This document shows positions 13,001-25,034 of a stretch of DNA of 64,000 bases, one piece after another. The notes below the pieces were generated by a model. That model was not told where the DNA came from and ran no database searches. It worked only from the letters and a program-made list of their open reading frames with translations. Positions within the stretch are counted from its first letter, which is position 1; each line of letters opens with the position of its first letter. The stretch comes from Silene conica (Eukaryota; Streptophyta; Magnoliopsida; Caryophyllales; Caryophyllaceae). A program made the translations under genes and the position numbers. The stretch lies in assembly GCA_029255685.2 (NCBI GenBank), contig CM055313.2, forward strand, positions 70,968,641-71,032,640, given 5' to 3'.

Positions 13001-14179
13001 TTTTCGCTTTTCAAATCTGAGTGGACTCGGAAAATTCTGGCCATCCCCCTCACTTTATCGACTCGTGGCGACGGAATTGTATGGAAGGCCAGCTCTGATG
13101 GTATCTACTCTGTTAAGAGTGGTTATGCTATTGAGTCGACGCGATTCCTGGATCTGAAATCTTCTCCCAATGATAAGCGAAGAATGGGGCCAAAAAGTCG
13201 TTCTTTCTGCAAAACTACTCTATGGCCTTTATCGATTCCTAATAACTAGAAGCTCTTTCTGTGGAGATTACTTGCAAATGCCCTACCAACTGGGGAAGAA
13301 CTCACTAAGCGAAACTTTGATGGTGCTTCTAACTGCCCCATGTGTAGGGCTAGGGGGCCATATCTTGAAACTAGGAATCACCTCTTTAGGGACTGCTGTG
13401 AATCATCGTGTATTTGGGCAGGATCACCTCTGGGAATCAGAACAGAGGGTGCTGAATTTGTTGATATCGGTGAATGGGTGCTGAATTGGATTAGGTATCT
13501 TGGAACTCTGGAACATAAGGAAGGAAGAATTTTACTTTTTGTGGCCACCTTATGGGGAATATGGATCAAAAGGAATCAGTTGATCTTCAAAGGTTCCTTG
13601 CTACCCACTCATGTTCTGTTTAACATTCTCAATAAGGATATCATGCTCTTTCAGCAGGCTAAGAACGGTAATCACGGGCATGGCAAGCTTCCTTGTCATG
13701 AGCCGGGCTGCGAGGACCATAATGATCTTCTTGAGATTAGCCGAGGGGTGCCTTTCTCGCTTATTGGACCTCAAAGCTCTTGTGCTTCCTATCACATCAA
13801 AGTGGATGCAGGATGGAAGTCGTCCTTGATTGCCTCATATGGTTTTATTGTTTTTGGTGTTTCAGGTAGGGTGTTTCAATGTTGTGGCGGTAAATTCTAT
13901 GCTGAAAACTCTTTGCAAGCGGAAGCATGGACCTTACTTCAGGCTGTGAAATGGGCTAAGGCTAAGGAAACAAATATTCTGCATCTTCATCTTTCTTCAG
14001 ATTGTCTAAAGCTAATTCAACAGGTGGCACAAGCTGAAAGAGTTGATTACTCTATCAGAGACATTGTGGAAGGCTGCTCCCGCCTCGCCAATTTTTTTCA
14101 TTGCTTAAAGTTTAGTTTTATTCCTCGTAGTTTAAACTCTATTGCACATGACCTTGCCAGGAGAGTCATGAATGTTTAA
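10093..14179 (+). pseudogene. LINE ORF2: endonuclease, reverse transcriptase, zf-RVT, RNase H
   Basis: The order of domains is as in plant L1 elements. The apurinic-type endonuclease C-terminal part starts with FDFIFLAETK and includes IGDFNQV and the ISDHAPI motif. The reverse transcriptase runs from about 11340 to 12560, with KAFDPIRWDFL, the GLRQGDPLS motif and the catalytic FADD box. A zf-RVT zinc-binding segment has CPMCRARG and HLFRDC. A C-terminal RNase H (RVT_3 type) has DAGW, an AEAWTLL helix and SDC. The frame is broken three times: TAG at 11067, one extra A in the nine-A run at 11421-11429, and TAG at 13247. Otherwise it is nearly complete, so the copy is young but inactive. Open pieces are 10200-11066, 11256-11444, 11453-13249 and 13340-14179. 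Confidence 0.92.
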
Positions 14180-14198
14180 GTCCTCATTTTACTACTGT

Positions 14199-14240
<42 letters not shown>
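10093..14240 (+). mobile_element. 5'-truncated L1-type LINE retrotransposon
   Basis: Coding sequence for a plant LINE ORF2 is followed by a short 3' UTR and a 41-base A run (14200-14240), the hallmark of target-primed reverse transcription. The left end cuts into the endonuclease domain exactly at the end of LTR B2. The upstream part of the LINE (ORF1 and the start of the endonuclease) is not found elsewhere in the window. No clear target-site duplication is visible. Confidence 0.9.
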
Positions 14241-14242
<2 letters not shown>

Positions 14243-14546
14243 GTGTATGTCAACAATGCAAAATAGTCATATTTATATTTTCATACCCATTAATAATTAT
14301 ATCTGTCAAGTTTACAGAATCTACCCAATAATGAGACATTTAGGAATAAAAGTTCTTCTAAAACATTAAATACAATAATGTGGTACATTTGACATACCAT
14401 GACTTGATAGTTACTACATCGGATCATTGTTAATTAATACTCTTCACTTCACAAAATCTACCATGATGAGCCTAATCTATCCAATAATGATATATATTTG
14501 TCAATTAAAATAGTGTGTACACTTAGGTTGTTCACAAATTCTTATA
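14241..14546. other. Intergenic AT-rich spacer
   Basis: This lies between the LINE poly-A tail and the first terminal-inverted-repeat sequence of the MULE. I see no gene, repeat array or signal here. Confidence 0.6.
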
Positions 14547-15289
14547 TAAGACCGCACAACCCGTCGCAAGCTTAAGACGGGTCAAATACGTACCGTATTG
14601 TAGCAAACGGATATGGGTCAGCATTTATTGTTGAGATGATGGGGTGCCGCCTTTTCTATGCCCACTTGTGTACTTGTATGTACTTTGCCCATATTTAATT
14701 CTAATTATTGGCAATTAATAATACTATTAATAATAATCAAATATTATATTTCATACAAACAACATACATCCATCAGATTACCGCCAATCTTCTTTCAATT
14801 TCTTCAAAATTTTTGCTTCATTTCATTCCCCTCCCTCATTTCTTCATAAACACATCACTACAACATCATTTCTTTCTCCAAATTTTTCATATAAACCACT
14901 GAAAAAAAACCCACAAGTTTACGTAAATCATTGTACGTTAAAAAAATTCGACGAATGATGGACGGGGGTGATGTCGGGTTGCTTAATAATGATACGAGGG
15001 AGGGAGATGATACAAGTAATGCAGAGATGACGGACGCGGTTGAAGTCGGGTTGCTTACTAACGATATAGACAATACAACTCAAGAGATTTCGGAACCAAA
15101 TGGTAGTATGGAAGGTATATGTCACTTTTTAAATCTTTGTTAGTGTTTGATATTGGTAGTTTAATCTTTGTGATAATCATTATTTAGTGGTTTTTTTTAC
15201 CATATCAAGCTTCTCCTATTGGTACGTGGGTTCTGGGTGTGGAGTGGTTTTATGTGTTGAAGACGGGTTGCTTACGAAGGTTTCATGTC

Positions 15290-15870
15290 AGTTTAATGTT
15301 GCTATTCTGGTGTTTTATGTGCCCTGGCAAAGTATCGAAAGAGTCTGGGCAGATTAAATGTTGTTAGGGGTAGGGTTTATGTGCATCTATAAGAGTACTT
15401 TAGTTAGCACCTGGGGATGCATGTATCTGTGGTAATTTACGAAGTTTTACATGTAAGGCAAATGTTGCTACTTTAGGGGTTAATGTGGCCCTGGCAAAGA
15501 ATCGTCAGAGTCTGTTCATAGTAAATGTTGTTTTAGTTATATTATTATGAAGTTTACATGTTAGGTAAATGTTGCTACTTTTGGTGTTTTATGTGCCCCT
15601 TGCAAAGTATGGTCAGAGTTTATTCAGATCAAATGTTGTTAGTGTCAGTGTTTATGTGCACCTGTAAGGGTACTTTAGTTACCATGTGGGGATGAACGCA
15701 TGTGTGATCATTTTGTGTGAGAACGTTAAAATGTCGGTTGGTTGAGGGGATATGTGTCCCTGGCAAGATTGCCTAAGCAGTACATTGTTATAAGATGTTT
15801 GTTGTTTAAGGGGTTATGTACACCTCTTAGAGGGCATTAGTTACCCCCTGGGGGTGCATGTATGTGCATA
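15290..15870. repeat. Degenerate approximately 150-bp repeats in the first transposase intron
   Basis: Four diverged units each contain a GTGnCCCTGGCAAAG-like block, then CAGAGTCT, AAATGTTG, and in most a TTTAGTTA-like block followed by a GGGGATGCATGT-like block. They start near 15310, 15480, 15590 and 15750. They lie between exons 1 and 2 of the transposase gene. The role is unknown; subterminal repeats bound by transposase are one possibility. Confidence 0.6.
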
Positions 15871-16874
15871 AGTTATTCTAAAAATATGGCAATTTATTAT
15901 AAGATACTGTGGTGCTTGTGTCTGCAGATTTGTCACTATCGCTAGTTGGTAAGGAAGTTGCAACGTGGGAGGACGTGTACGAGATGTACGTCAAGCACTC
16001 ACAGGCGTGGGGTTTCAGCGTTAGGAAAGGGACCTCTCGTAGGGCGAATGGCCCCGACACACCGTTTGTGGAGAGGTACTTTGTGTGCTCCGCTGAAGGG
16101 ACGCATGGTAATGGCAGTCGGGCAGTTGAGGACGGGCTGCCGGATGTGGCCAATAAGCAGAAGAGGAATGCAGCGGTTAGTCGATGCAAATGCAAAGCTA
16201 GTGTGCGGTCACAAGTGAACGATGAGGGGAAGTGGGAGGTACTGTCGCACATAGTTGAACACAACCATGAATTCACCCCCATTCAGTGGCAGGAGCACCA
16301 TAGGTCGGAGAGGCGCATTACTGATGCGGAGGGGGATGCTATAAGGGCAATGACAGAAGCCTTTATTGCCCCTACCGTTCAGTACAGGGTCGCGGCTGCT
16401 GTAGGGGGGGAGGCATTTGTGGGGCACACGAAGCGGGATCACATCAATTACGTGCATAGGTTGAAAGCGAAAACTATAGAGGGGGGTGATGCAGCAACGC
16501 TAATCAACATGTTGATAGCACGGCAGGCCGAGGACCCTGGGTTCTTTTTCCGGGTGCAGTTCGGTGAAGATGACCGACTATGTCACCTGTTCTGGTGTGA
16601 CGCCATGATGCGGGAGGACTACCGGCTGTACCATGATGTTGTCATCTTCGACACTACGTACCGGACTAATAGGTACAACTTGATTTGCGGTGCGTTTGTT
16701 GGCGTCAATAATCATTGGTCCAACGTCATGTTTGGTTGTGCTTTCCTATCTGATGAGACCGAAGAATCGTTTGAGTGGTTATTCAACGCCTTCAACGAAG
16801 CTATGGGTGACGATTTGCGGCCTGTTTCGATATTTACTGACCAAGATCAAGCAATGTCAAATGCTATAGAGAAG

Positions 16875-17049
16875 GTACATAATGTTGATAGTCATTTGCA
16901 TACTTGACATATACGATACATAAACGCTGATTTGTGTACACATTTATTACCTTATAAGTTGGTACCACAAAACTTAGAAATGTGTATATCCTCTCGGGGG
17001 TGAACATACTGCTATTTTGTGGTGACATTATCTTCTGTTTTTTTTGCAG
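16875..17049 (+). other. Second transposase intron, duplicated downstream
   Basis: This GT-AG intron is bounded by GAGAAG/GTACAT and TTTTTGCAG/ATT. Most of it (about 16879-17031) recurs at 19028-19177 downstream of the gene, with shared blocks such as AATGTTGATAGTCATT, ATACATAAACGCTG and CGGGGGTGAACATACTGC. See the matching repeat entry. Confidence 0.85.
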
Positions 17050-18439
17050 ATTTATCCAGAAAGTAGGCATCGGCTATGTCAGTGGCATATCCAACAGAAC
17101 GCCATCTCTCACTTCGGGTCTTTGAAGCATGATAGGGTTTTCCAGGACTTGTTCAATAAATGCCTTTGCGGGTGCTACAGTGAGGAGGAGTTTGAAGAAT
17201 GTTGGCAGGAAATGATGTCCAAGTATGATCTCGGGGAGAACTCGTGGTTCAGGAGATTGTATGGGTTGCGGTTCAAATGGTGCACCGCGCTGAACAATAC
17301 CCATTTCTCTGCTGGAATACTGTCATCCCAAAGGAGCGAAAGCACGAACCATGCGATGGGGTTTCAGGCCTCTAAGAATACGTCCGTCACGGAGTTTTAT
17401 GGGATATATGGAACGACGGTCCGTAGGTGGGGGGGGAGGAGGAGCGAAAGGAATTCAATTGTATTCGAACAACGCCGACGTCCGTCTTCCCGCTAGTAGA
17501 CCTATTGCAGCACGCATCCCAGATTTACACAGTGCAACTGTTCCGCGTCTTTGAGAGAGAGAGTTCAGCTTAGCGATGGGAACAAGGGCGGCAATCATTC
17601 ATGCTGAGGATTCTACTTTTGTGTACAAAGTCGTGACCGGGGCGATCGAGGGCAAAGGTCACCATGTGACGTACGATTGTCGTAGTATGTTGGCGGAATG
17701 TACATGTAGGAAGTACCAAGTCGTGGGGGTGATATGTTCACATATTATACGGGTGTTCCACATGCACTCCGTACCGGAGATCCCTGAGACGTACATTGTG
17801 CGAAGGTGGACCAAATTTGCAAAGAAGGACGTTTGGGAGCGTATTCTGCCCTCTGACTTGCGCCGATCAGCGGCTAATGAGCCTATTAATTGGCGTCGGT
17901 CCATGTTAACAAAACTGAACAATCTGATGACAAAGAGTCAGTTAGTGGGCGAGGCTAGAGAAGTGTTGGAGAAGTACACCGACATTGCTGCGGATGAAAT
18001 TGGCAAGCTTCTTCAGAAAATGTCGCTCGGGGAGGCGTCCACTCAGGAAAGGGACGATGTCCCCGCAATTCTTGACCCTATCCGCGTCAGGACAAAGGGG
18101 AGGAGTCAGAGGAAGAAAAGGAAGGTCGGCAAGAGACAGGCAGGGAAAAACTCAAGTGGGAGCGTCCAAGCTTCTCAGGATGAATACACGCCCATCCCGC
18201 GACTGCTTTGAGTGACCGAGTATTGCTACCGTTTTGGGAAGGGGATTGCGAATCTTTTTGTTTTGTGGGCGGTTTTCGCAGTAATGTCGCCACATTTACC
18301 GCAAGGGGGCGAGCGCTCAAGATGATCCGACAGGTTTTGCAAAATCAGCAATCAGTACGTAACCCGTTTTGTGTCACCAATATGTACGCCCCAAGATGTA
18401 ATATGTTAGAGCCCTTCTAGTTACAGGGACACATATTAC

Positions 18440-18471
18440 CCGAAAATATGTACATATTTACATATTTTCGG
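18440..18471. terminator. 13-bp perfect hairpin downstream of the transposase
   Basis: The arms CCGAAAATATGTA and TACATATTTTCGG flank a six-base loop, about 230 bp after the transposase stop codon. It lies between two convergent genes. It may help 3'-end formation, or it may simply be a palindrome; eukaryotic termination does not require one. Confidence 0.4.
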
Positions 18472-19027
18472 TCGTTATCTTTTGGAGATTGTATATATGT
18501 ATGTCTGAGTATCACGTTATGATGGTCGGTAAAAAATGTGGCCATAGTGCCTTGGGTGTGTTAATGTAGATCTATTATATTTTCTCCAACTTTTTTTTTA
18601 ACCCATACACAGGGGGATACATTACTATTCAACTCTATTCACATGTTTCTTATTCCTTTACATCCAACTACGCCATTACCCCGGCCTCCCGAAAACATGT
18701 CCTGCATTCTTGTACCCATACGCAGGTGAATACATTTGTATTCAAGTGTGGTAAATAGATTTTTGTATTCAAGTGTGTTGACGTGTTTTGTCGCCATGCA
18801 CAGGGGTATACATTTCGATTGTTTGGTCATAACATCTTCTTCTCGGTATTTTACATTCACTTGGTGACATATGCTCTCAAATATTTTGTCATTATTTTTT
18901 TATATTCTTATATTCTTACTATTCTTTGTCATAACCAAAACGTGATTATTTACTATTCTTACTATTCTTTGTCATTCACTTGGTGACATATGCTCTCAAA
19001 TAGTATTTTTTGACATGTTTAGTTTGT

Positions 19028-19177
19028 CACGTAATGTTGATAGTCATTCGTATACTTCACATGTACGATACATAAACGCTGTGTGTACACATTTTATTAT
19101 GACATAAGTTGGTACCAGAAAACTTAGGAATGTGTGTACCCCTCGGGGGTGAACATACTGCCAATTTGTGTTGACAT
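19028..19177 (+). repeat. Second copy of the transposase intron sequence
   Basis: About 150 bp are alignable with the intron at 16875-17049 in the same orientation, with small indels and substitutions. It does not contain neighbouring exon sequence, so it is not a duplicated gene piece in the usual sense. It lies in the spacer between the two convergent MULE genes. Confidence 0.85.
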
Positions 19178-19541
19178 TCTACCAATAACACAAGCTGCAA
19201 GAGTATAGTATAACACCAACGTCTTTAAACTAAAGGCGCAACACAGGCCTTCAAAATGATTAAATTCCGCAAAACGGGGATGAGCCCCCTAACCGATGGT
19301 CAATGAAGACCATCCACAGTTTATGGCAGTGAGGTGCCAGCTGAAATACAGTTTACTAAGGCCAAATAAAGGCCTCCAAAATGGTACTGGGTCAAGAGGT
19401 GGGGGTTGTCCAAAAACATGTATGGACCTACCCATTAAACTGTTCACAGAAAAGCCCTACATTAGGGACCCCAAATATATACATTAAAACTAGGCCACTA
19501 TACCGGCCCCAAAAACTTGTCATGTCCAACAGACGTCCACT

Positions 19542-22500
19542 TTACTTCGACGCTCCTGCCTTCCTGCGGGTGTAGCGGGTGTAGCGAGCTACGGCTTGGG
19601 TTGGCTGGCTTGGGTTCCCAATATCATCGAGTCCGAGGGAGAACGAAGGCGGCGTCATCATCTCCACCTCTATCATTGCATCCAACCGTGTGCCGACTGC
19701 ATCCCACGCAGCAAGGAAGCCCGGGCTGCCTAGGGCCTGTGTGAATGACCCCTCTGTTGCCGAACCCCCACCCAATTCTTCACTGCCCGCTGTCCCCACC
19801 TGCTGCTCCGCACCACTGACTTCGCCCAAAGCACCATCCTTTAAGAGGGTTTTGTGGAGGGCTGACACAATAGACAGGTTTCGTCTGGTTGTCATCCAGT
19901 TCCGAGTACGCACCTGTCGGAACATTTGGCATGGAAAACACAAGGTCATACGTAAGGAAAGGCAAAACATAAAAAAAGACAATGCATGAAGGGAGTCTGG
20001 GAACGTATCAGCCTTACATCGTCGTACGAGGCCCGCAGTTCCTCGTCAGTGGGGACGCCATCTGGCAGGGGCAAGGTCACAAAACGTGCTGCTGGTGCCC
20101 TCGACTCTGGTTCAGGCGTACTGGTTCGGCGATGAAGGCATTTAATGCGGTCCTCCGAAACTGGGTACTTTACCTTGTTCCATACCCCGACACCGAAACC
20201 CTCGTGGAACTGGTATGCGCGGACTTCTTCCCCAATCCTTCTCTTCAGCCGCTCGTAAGGCCAGTGTTGAACGAGAGGGAGGCTGGACCTCTCGGGGACA
20301 CCCCTACAGGTTAGGCGGTGGAAATACGCCATCTGTAAAAACATTAGGCACCCCCCTACATTTTTTGTCCCGTGGGTTCTCCACGAGACCACCGCGGCGT
20401 CCAGCCTCTGAAGTACGAACGAGCACCAGTCCAGCCCACTTATCGCATCAACGTCTTCCACTGCGTGCACAAGGCGGAGGTCGACACGTTTGTGGACGGT
20501 GGGGGCCAAGAATGCACCCATGGCGAATAGCACAAACATTTTTTTGAAATCCGGACCGCTATCCGGCATCCCCATCATCTCCTGCCTCAAAGATTCTAAA
20601 GGCAACTCGTCCTTGTCGTTGATGTTGAATCTCTTGCGCCACTTCAGCACTAACGCCTGATCGTTCCTTGTTCCGATGCTCTGATCTGTACACGGTAGCA
20701 TGAATGCATCATAAACGTCATCCTTTGTCAAAGGAAACTGGTGATGTCTGTTGAATAAAAACATTCTTGATGCCGGATCGTATTTTCTCAATAACCAGTC
20801 AGCCATTTGGTGAAGGTAGGCGTGAGTCTTCAGCTCCAGTAGACCACCAAAACCGATGTCCTCCACATCCAACTTCTGAGCTTCCGTCAGGGCAGCAATG
20901 AGGTTGAATAATGGGCGAGGTGTCCCATGCCCGTCCACCTCCTTCGTCTTCCTACAACATTTGAACATATAAAATCGTCATACGTAAGACATGCTACATA
21001 ATGTAACGTATACAACATAACACTAAATAATATATAACATATCTACAAAACGACAACAATAATATATGTCGGCAAAATAAACAACATTGTAGTCACCATA
21101 CATAATGCATAAATAAAAGAACATAAAAAACAACACCCACCACAAGAATAGAAATAATATATGTTGACATCATAAAGCATAATGTAAACAAAAAACATAA
21201 TGCCAAAATATAACAACATTAAAAAAAAACATCACAAAATTGCATATGTGAACAACATAGACAACTATGTAACCATCCTACATAATGCTCAAGTTTATCA
21301 ACATCTAATCACAAATCAGTTTTAACAAGATGTGGACAACATACAACATTATGTAACATGGACTACATTACAGAAAAAGAACAAAACAAGTCTTCAAAAT
21401 GAAAGATTAATATATGTGACCAACATAGACAACTATGTAACCATCCAACATAATGCTCAAGTTTATCAACATCTAATCATAAATCAGTTTTAACAAGATG
21501 TGGACAACATACAATATTATGTAACTTGGACTACATTTTCAGCAAAACAACAAAACAAGTCTTCAAAACGAAAGATTAACATATGTGACCAACATTGACA
21601 ACTATGTAACCATCCAACATAATGCGCAAGTTTATCAACATCTAATCACAAATCAGTTTTAAAAAGATGTGGACAAGATGCAAAATTATGTTACTTGGAC
21701 TACATTACAGCAAAAGAGCAAAACAAGTCTTTCAAAACGAAAGATTAACATATGTGAACAACATACACAACTATGTAACCATCCAACATAATGCTCAAGT
21801 TTATCAACATCTAATCACAAATCAGTTTAACAAGATGTGGACAACATACAGAAATATGTAACTTGGACTACATTACAGCAAAGAAACAAAACAAGTCTCC
21901 AAAAATGAAAGCTTAACATATGTCAACAACATAGACAACTATGTAACCATCCAACATAATGCTCAAGTTTATCAACATCTAATCACAAATCAGTTTAAAA
22001 AAATGTGGACAACATACAACATTATGTAACTTCGACTACATTACATCAAAAAAACAAAACAAGTCTTCAAAACGAAAGATTAAAATATGTGAACAACATA
22101 GACAACTATGTAACCATCCAACATAATGCTCAACTTTATCAACATCTAATCACAAATCAGTTTAAAAAAATGTGGACAACATACAACATTATGTAACTTC
22201 GACTACATTACATCAAAAAAACAAAACAAGTCTTCAAAACGAAAGATTAAAATATGTGAACAACATAGAAAACTATGTAACCATCCAACATAATGCTCAA
22301 GTTTATCAACATCTAATCACAAATCAGTTTAAAAAAATGTGGACAACATACAACATTATGTAACTTCGACTACATTACATCAAAAAAACAAAACAAGTCT
22401 TCAAAACGAAAGATTAAAATATGTGAACAACATAGACAATTATGTAACCATCCAACATAATGCTCAAGTTTATCAACATCTAATCACAAATCAGTTTAAA

Positions 22501-24687
22501 AAAATGTGGACAACATACAACATTATGTAACTTCGACTACATTACATCAAAAAAACAAAACAAGTCTTCAAAACGAAAGATTAAAATATGTGAACAACAT
22601 ACACAACTATGTAACCATCCAACATAATGCTCAAGTTTATCAACATCTAATCACAAATCAGTTTAACAAGATGTGGACAACATACAGAAATATGTAACTT
22701 GGACTACATTACAGCAAAAAAACAAAACAAGTCTCCAAAAACGAAAGCTTAACATATGTAAACAACATAGACAACTATGTAACCATCCAACATAATGCTA
22801 AAGTTTATCAACATCTAATCACACATCATATTTTTTTGCATGTCAGGTATTTAAAGCATCATGTTCAGACTACGGGGGGGGGGGGGGGACATAATTACAA
22901 AAGACAGCCACAAATTAGTGAAACAACATGTGCACAACATATAAGATTATGTCATGTAGACAACATAAAAGTTAAAGAGCAAAACATGTGTATCAGAATA
23001 ATGCTCATGTATCATGTTAACAGGAGTTAATTTGAAACACAATGTTAACCTAGCTAAGCATCACGTTAACAGGAGTTAATTTGAAAATATGTAACGTACA
23101 ACGTCTCGGTCAAAATCCAACTTACTTGATGATGTCCAAACCATCGTCGTCAACCTTCCGTTTCTTCGAGCTCTCCCCAGTCTCTCGCCTTCTTGCCAGC
23201 ACCTTCGACGCTTTATTAGCTTCTGTATGGCCTCGCAGGGAACAGACGATAAACGTTAATACATGTACGATGTGTATGTCAATGACCAAACTCCAAAAAA
23301 CAAAGAGAAAGCCACATGCCCTACCCTTGTTAACTACTTTAGGTTTCAACGGGCCCTTACGCGCCGGCTTTGTAACCAACGTTATGGCCCTCTCAATAGT
23401 CTGATCAATTGCATCTGCATCGTCATCAATGTCAGCATCCTCTTCTGCTTCAGAATCAGCACGGTTGTCGCCTGCAAGTTCATCGTCTTCAGCCTCCACT
23501 ACTGCCTTCCCTTTCCCCTTTGCCTTACTACTCGAAGCAGTGAGAGTAACCTTCTTTCGGACCCCTTTGACCTTATCATGTACCTCATCACGTTGCTCCT
23601 CCTCCTCCGCTGGGTCCTCCTCTACGTTCTCTTCTTCTGTCGGTTCCTCAACCGCTTTCCCTCTGCGTTTCGCTCCACCTCTACCTTTCGCTGCTGGTCT
23701 CTGTTCTGCAACGACCTCATCTGCTGCCGCTTTACGCATAAAGCGTGGCACACAAACCAAATACATTACAATATTATCGTCAGAGATTATGTATTACTAT
23801 ACAGATATAATGTAATCATCTACATTCTCAGAACAAATACCAACATATATTGACAACTACTACATATTTCTAACTACCAACATAAATACTTTGTCAGACA
23901 TGTCTTGTTTAAAACATATTTGATCGTCATTTAAAAATTGTCTGACATGTCTTTTTCACCATGTCAGGCATTGTAATGTCAGACAGTTTAACAACCCTAA
24001 AAAGCCAGAACATTGAAGATCATAGATAAACTACAAGAAGACCATATAAAATACCACAACCTACATTATTTAAACAACAAAACAACAAAACACAAAACAA
24101 CAAAACAACAATACAACTAAACAAAAATTAATAAATTGCCACCACAATCCCAAAAAACCCTACCAATAACAACAAAACAAAAAAACAATAAAAAAATACC
24201 CTAAACCCAGAAACCCAGAATAAACCCTAAAAACCCAGAATAAATAACTCAACCTACATTATTTAAACAACAAAACAACAAAACAATAAAATAAATAAAT
24301 ACCACAAATAACCCAGAAACCCAAAAACCCTACCAATGACAACCAAAAACCCTAAAAAAAACCAGAAAGTAATAAAAACCCAAAAAAAATGACGAGACAA
24401 TTTAAAAAAACAACATGCATTTATCAACAAACAAAACTTACATTTATTATTTTTCAAAACACGAATTATGTAAGTATCATGTTAAAAAAATGTGTTCATG
24501 AATATGGATTTTTTAAAATACAAAACTCAAAAATCACATCAAATTACCATTTTCAATTTCGTCTTCATCATTTACAGTTCATTTTCATTAAAAAAAAACG
24601 AAGAGAAAGGATCAATATGTTCATACCTTCAGCATTTTTGTCACCCTTCTTCACCAACACGCGCTTTGTAGTTTTTTTAGTTACCAT
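19542..24687 (-). CDS. MULE accessory gene, uncharacterised (mobile-domain/ULP-N-terminal-like)
   Basis: This five-exon model is built from open frames and splice sites: 24687-24627, about 23705-23325, 23222-23126, 20951-20018 and 19913-19542. All junctions keep phase. Exon 1 starts MVTKKTTKRVLVKKG. Exons 2 and 3 are highly charged, with basic stretches such as KGRGGAKRRGK, Glu-rich runs and KKRKVDDDG, which looks like a nuclear localisation signal. Exon 4 holds a folded domain with IGFGGLLELKTHAYLHQMADWLL and PLTKDDVYDAFMLP. It resembles the N-terminal segment of plant transposon proteins that carry a Ulp1-like protease (DUF1985-like), but I see no C48 protease catalytic motif. The last exon is low-complexity and ends RYTRYTRRKAGASK. 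The gene is convergent with the transposase. The large intron between exons 3 and 4 contains the satellite array. The exon 2 start has two possible acceptors. Function is unknown. Confidence 0.65.
21290..22830. repeat. Approximately 167-bp tandem satellite, about nine copies
   Basis: The block AAGTTTATCAACATCTAATC recurs about every 167-169 bp from 21291 to 22802. The copies between 22005 and 22640 are almost identical with a period of exactly 167, while the outer copies differ more, as expected from unequal exchange in the centre. Each unit also contains GTGGACAACATACA, ACAAAACAAGTCT and ATGTAACCATCCAACATAAT. A 63-codon frame recurs in each unit but has no coding support. The array lies inside the intron between exons 3 and 4 of the minus-strand MULE gene. 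Confidence 0.95.
22874..22888. repeat. 15-G homopolymer
   Basis: A run of 15 consecutive G lies just right of the satellite array, inside the same intron. Such runs are hard to sequence accurately and can form G-quadruplexes on the plus strand. Confidence 0.9.
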
Positions 24688-25034
24688 TTTAGGAGAAAAT
24701 GTTAGGTAGATTGAATTAGTGAGAGAGGCAGAGAGGGGTTGGGTGAGTTTTGTGAGGAAGTTGAATTTTCTGAAGTTGAATTTTAGAGAGAGAAAGTTGA
24801 ATATGGAAGATGGGTGAGTGACGGTTGAGTGAAGAGAGATTAATGGGATATGATGGGGGTGGGAGTCTCGATGGGTTTGGGGAAGTGAGAGGGGTTTTTC
24901 TTTTTTTTTTATTCTTCTCATAATGACATCAGCCCACTTGCATTCAACCCATTTCACTCAAATACGGTATCAACTTGCCCCATATTCCATGTACTTGACC
25001 CGTCGCAAGCTTGCGACAGGTATGTCCGTCTTAC

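Larger units (their letters stand above)
14955..18211 (+). pseudogene. MULE transposase, FAR1/mudrA type (two frameshifts)
   Basis: The gene model has three exons: 14955-15114, 15928-16874 and 17050-18211. Both introns are GT-AG, phase 1 then phase 0. The N-terminus is acidic and unstructured. A FAR1-type zinc domain follows, from WEDVYEMYVKHSQAWGFSVR to the HIVEHNHEF motif. Next comes the MULE transposase core, with FDTTYRTN and IFTDQDQAM supplying two of the expected DDE acids and RLCQWHI after the intron. A SWIM zinc finger (CTCRKYQVVGVICSHI) is at about 17700, and the tail is basic. The reading frame breaks at an eight-G run (17429-17436) and again at a GA repeat (about 17550-17560, two extra bases). 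Both lesions are in simple tracts, so a sequencing or assembly error is possible. Without them the protein would be about 750 residues, normal for the family. It is a transposon gene, not a domesticated FRS gene, given its position inside the MULE. Confidence 0.85.
14547..25034. mobile_element. Two-gene Mutator-like element (MULE), about 10.5 kb
   Basis: The outer ends form a diverged terminal inverted repeat. The left end (about 14547-14595) carries CCCGTCGCAAGCTTAAGACGG. The right end (about 24990-25034), read on the minus strand, carries CCTGTCGCAAGCTTGCGACG in the same relative position, followed on both sides by GGGTCAA and TAC. Between them lie a FAR1/MULE transposase on plus and a second, convergent gene on minus, the layout known for autonomous MULEs that carry an accessory gene. 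Exact ends and the 9-bp target duplication could not be fixed by eye, so the boundaries are approximate. A related palindrome also occurs in a short repeat at 58652, so the inverted repeat could instead be unrelated MITE sequence. Confidence 0.6.

Noticed and set aside
21667-22697. Five similar 63-64-codon frames in a row
   Set aside because: They are the same frame in successive satellite monomers; no start context, family or splice logic supports a protein.
23263-23853. 196-codon plus-strand frame
   Set aside because: Antisense to the acidic/basic exons of the MULE accessory gene, which have proper splice sites and a plausible protein.
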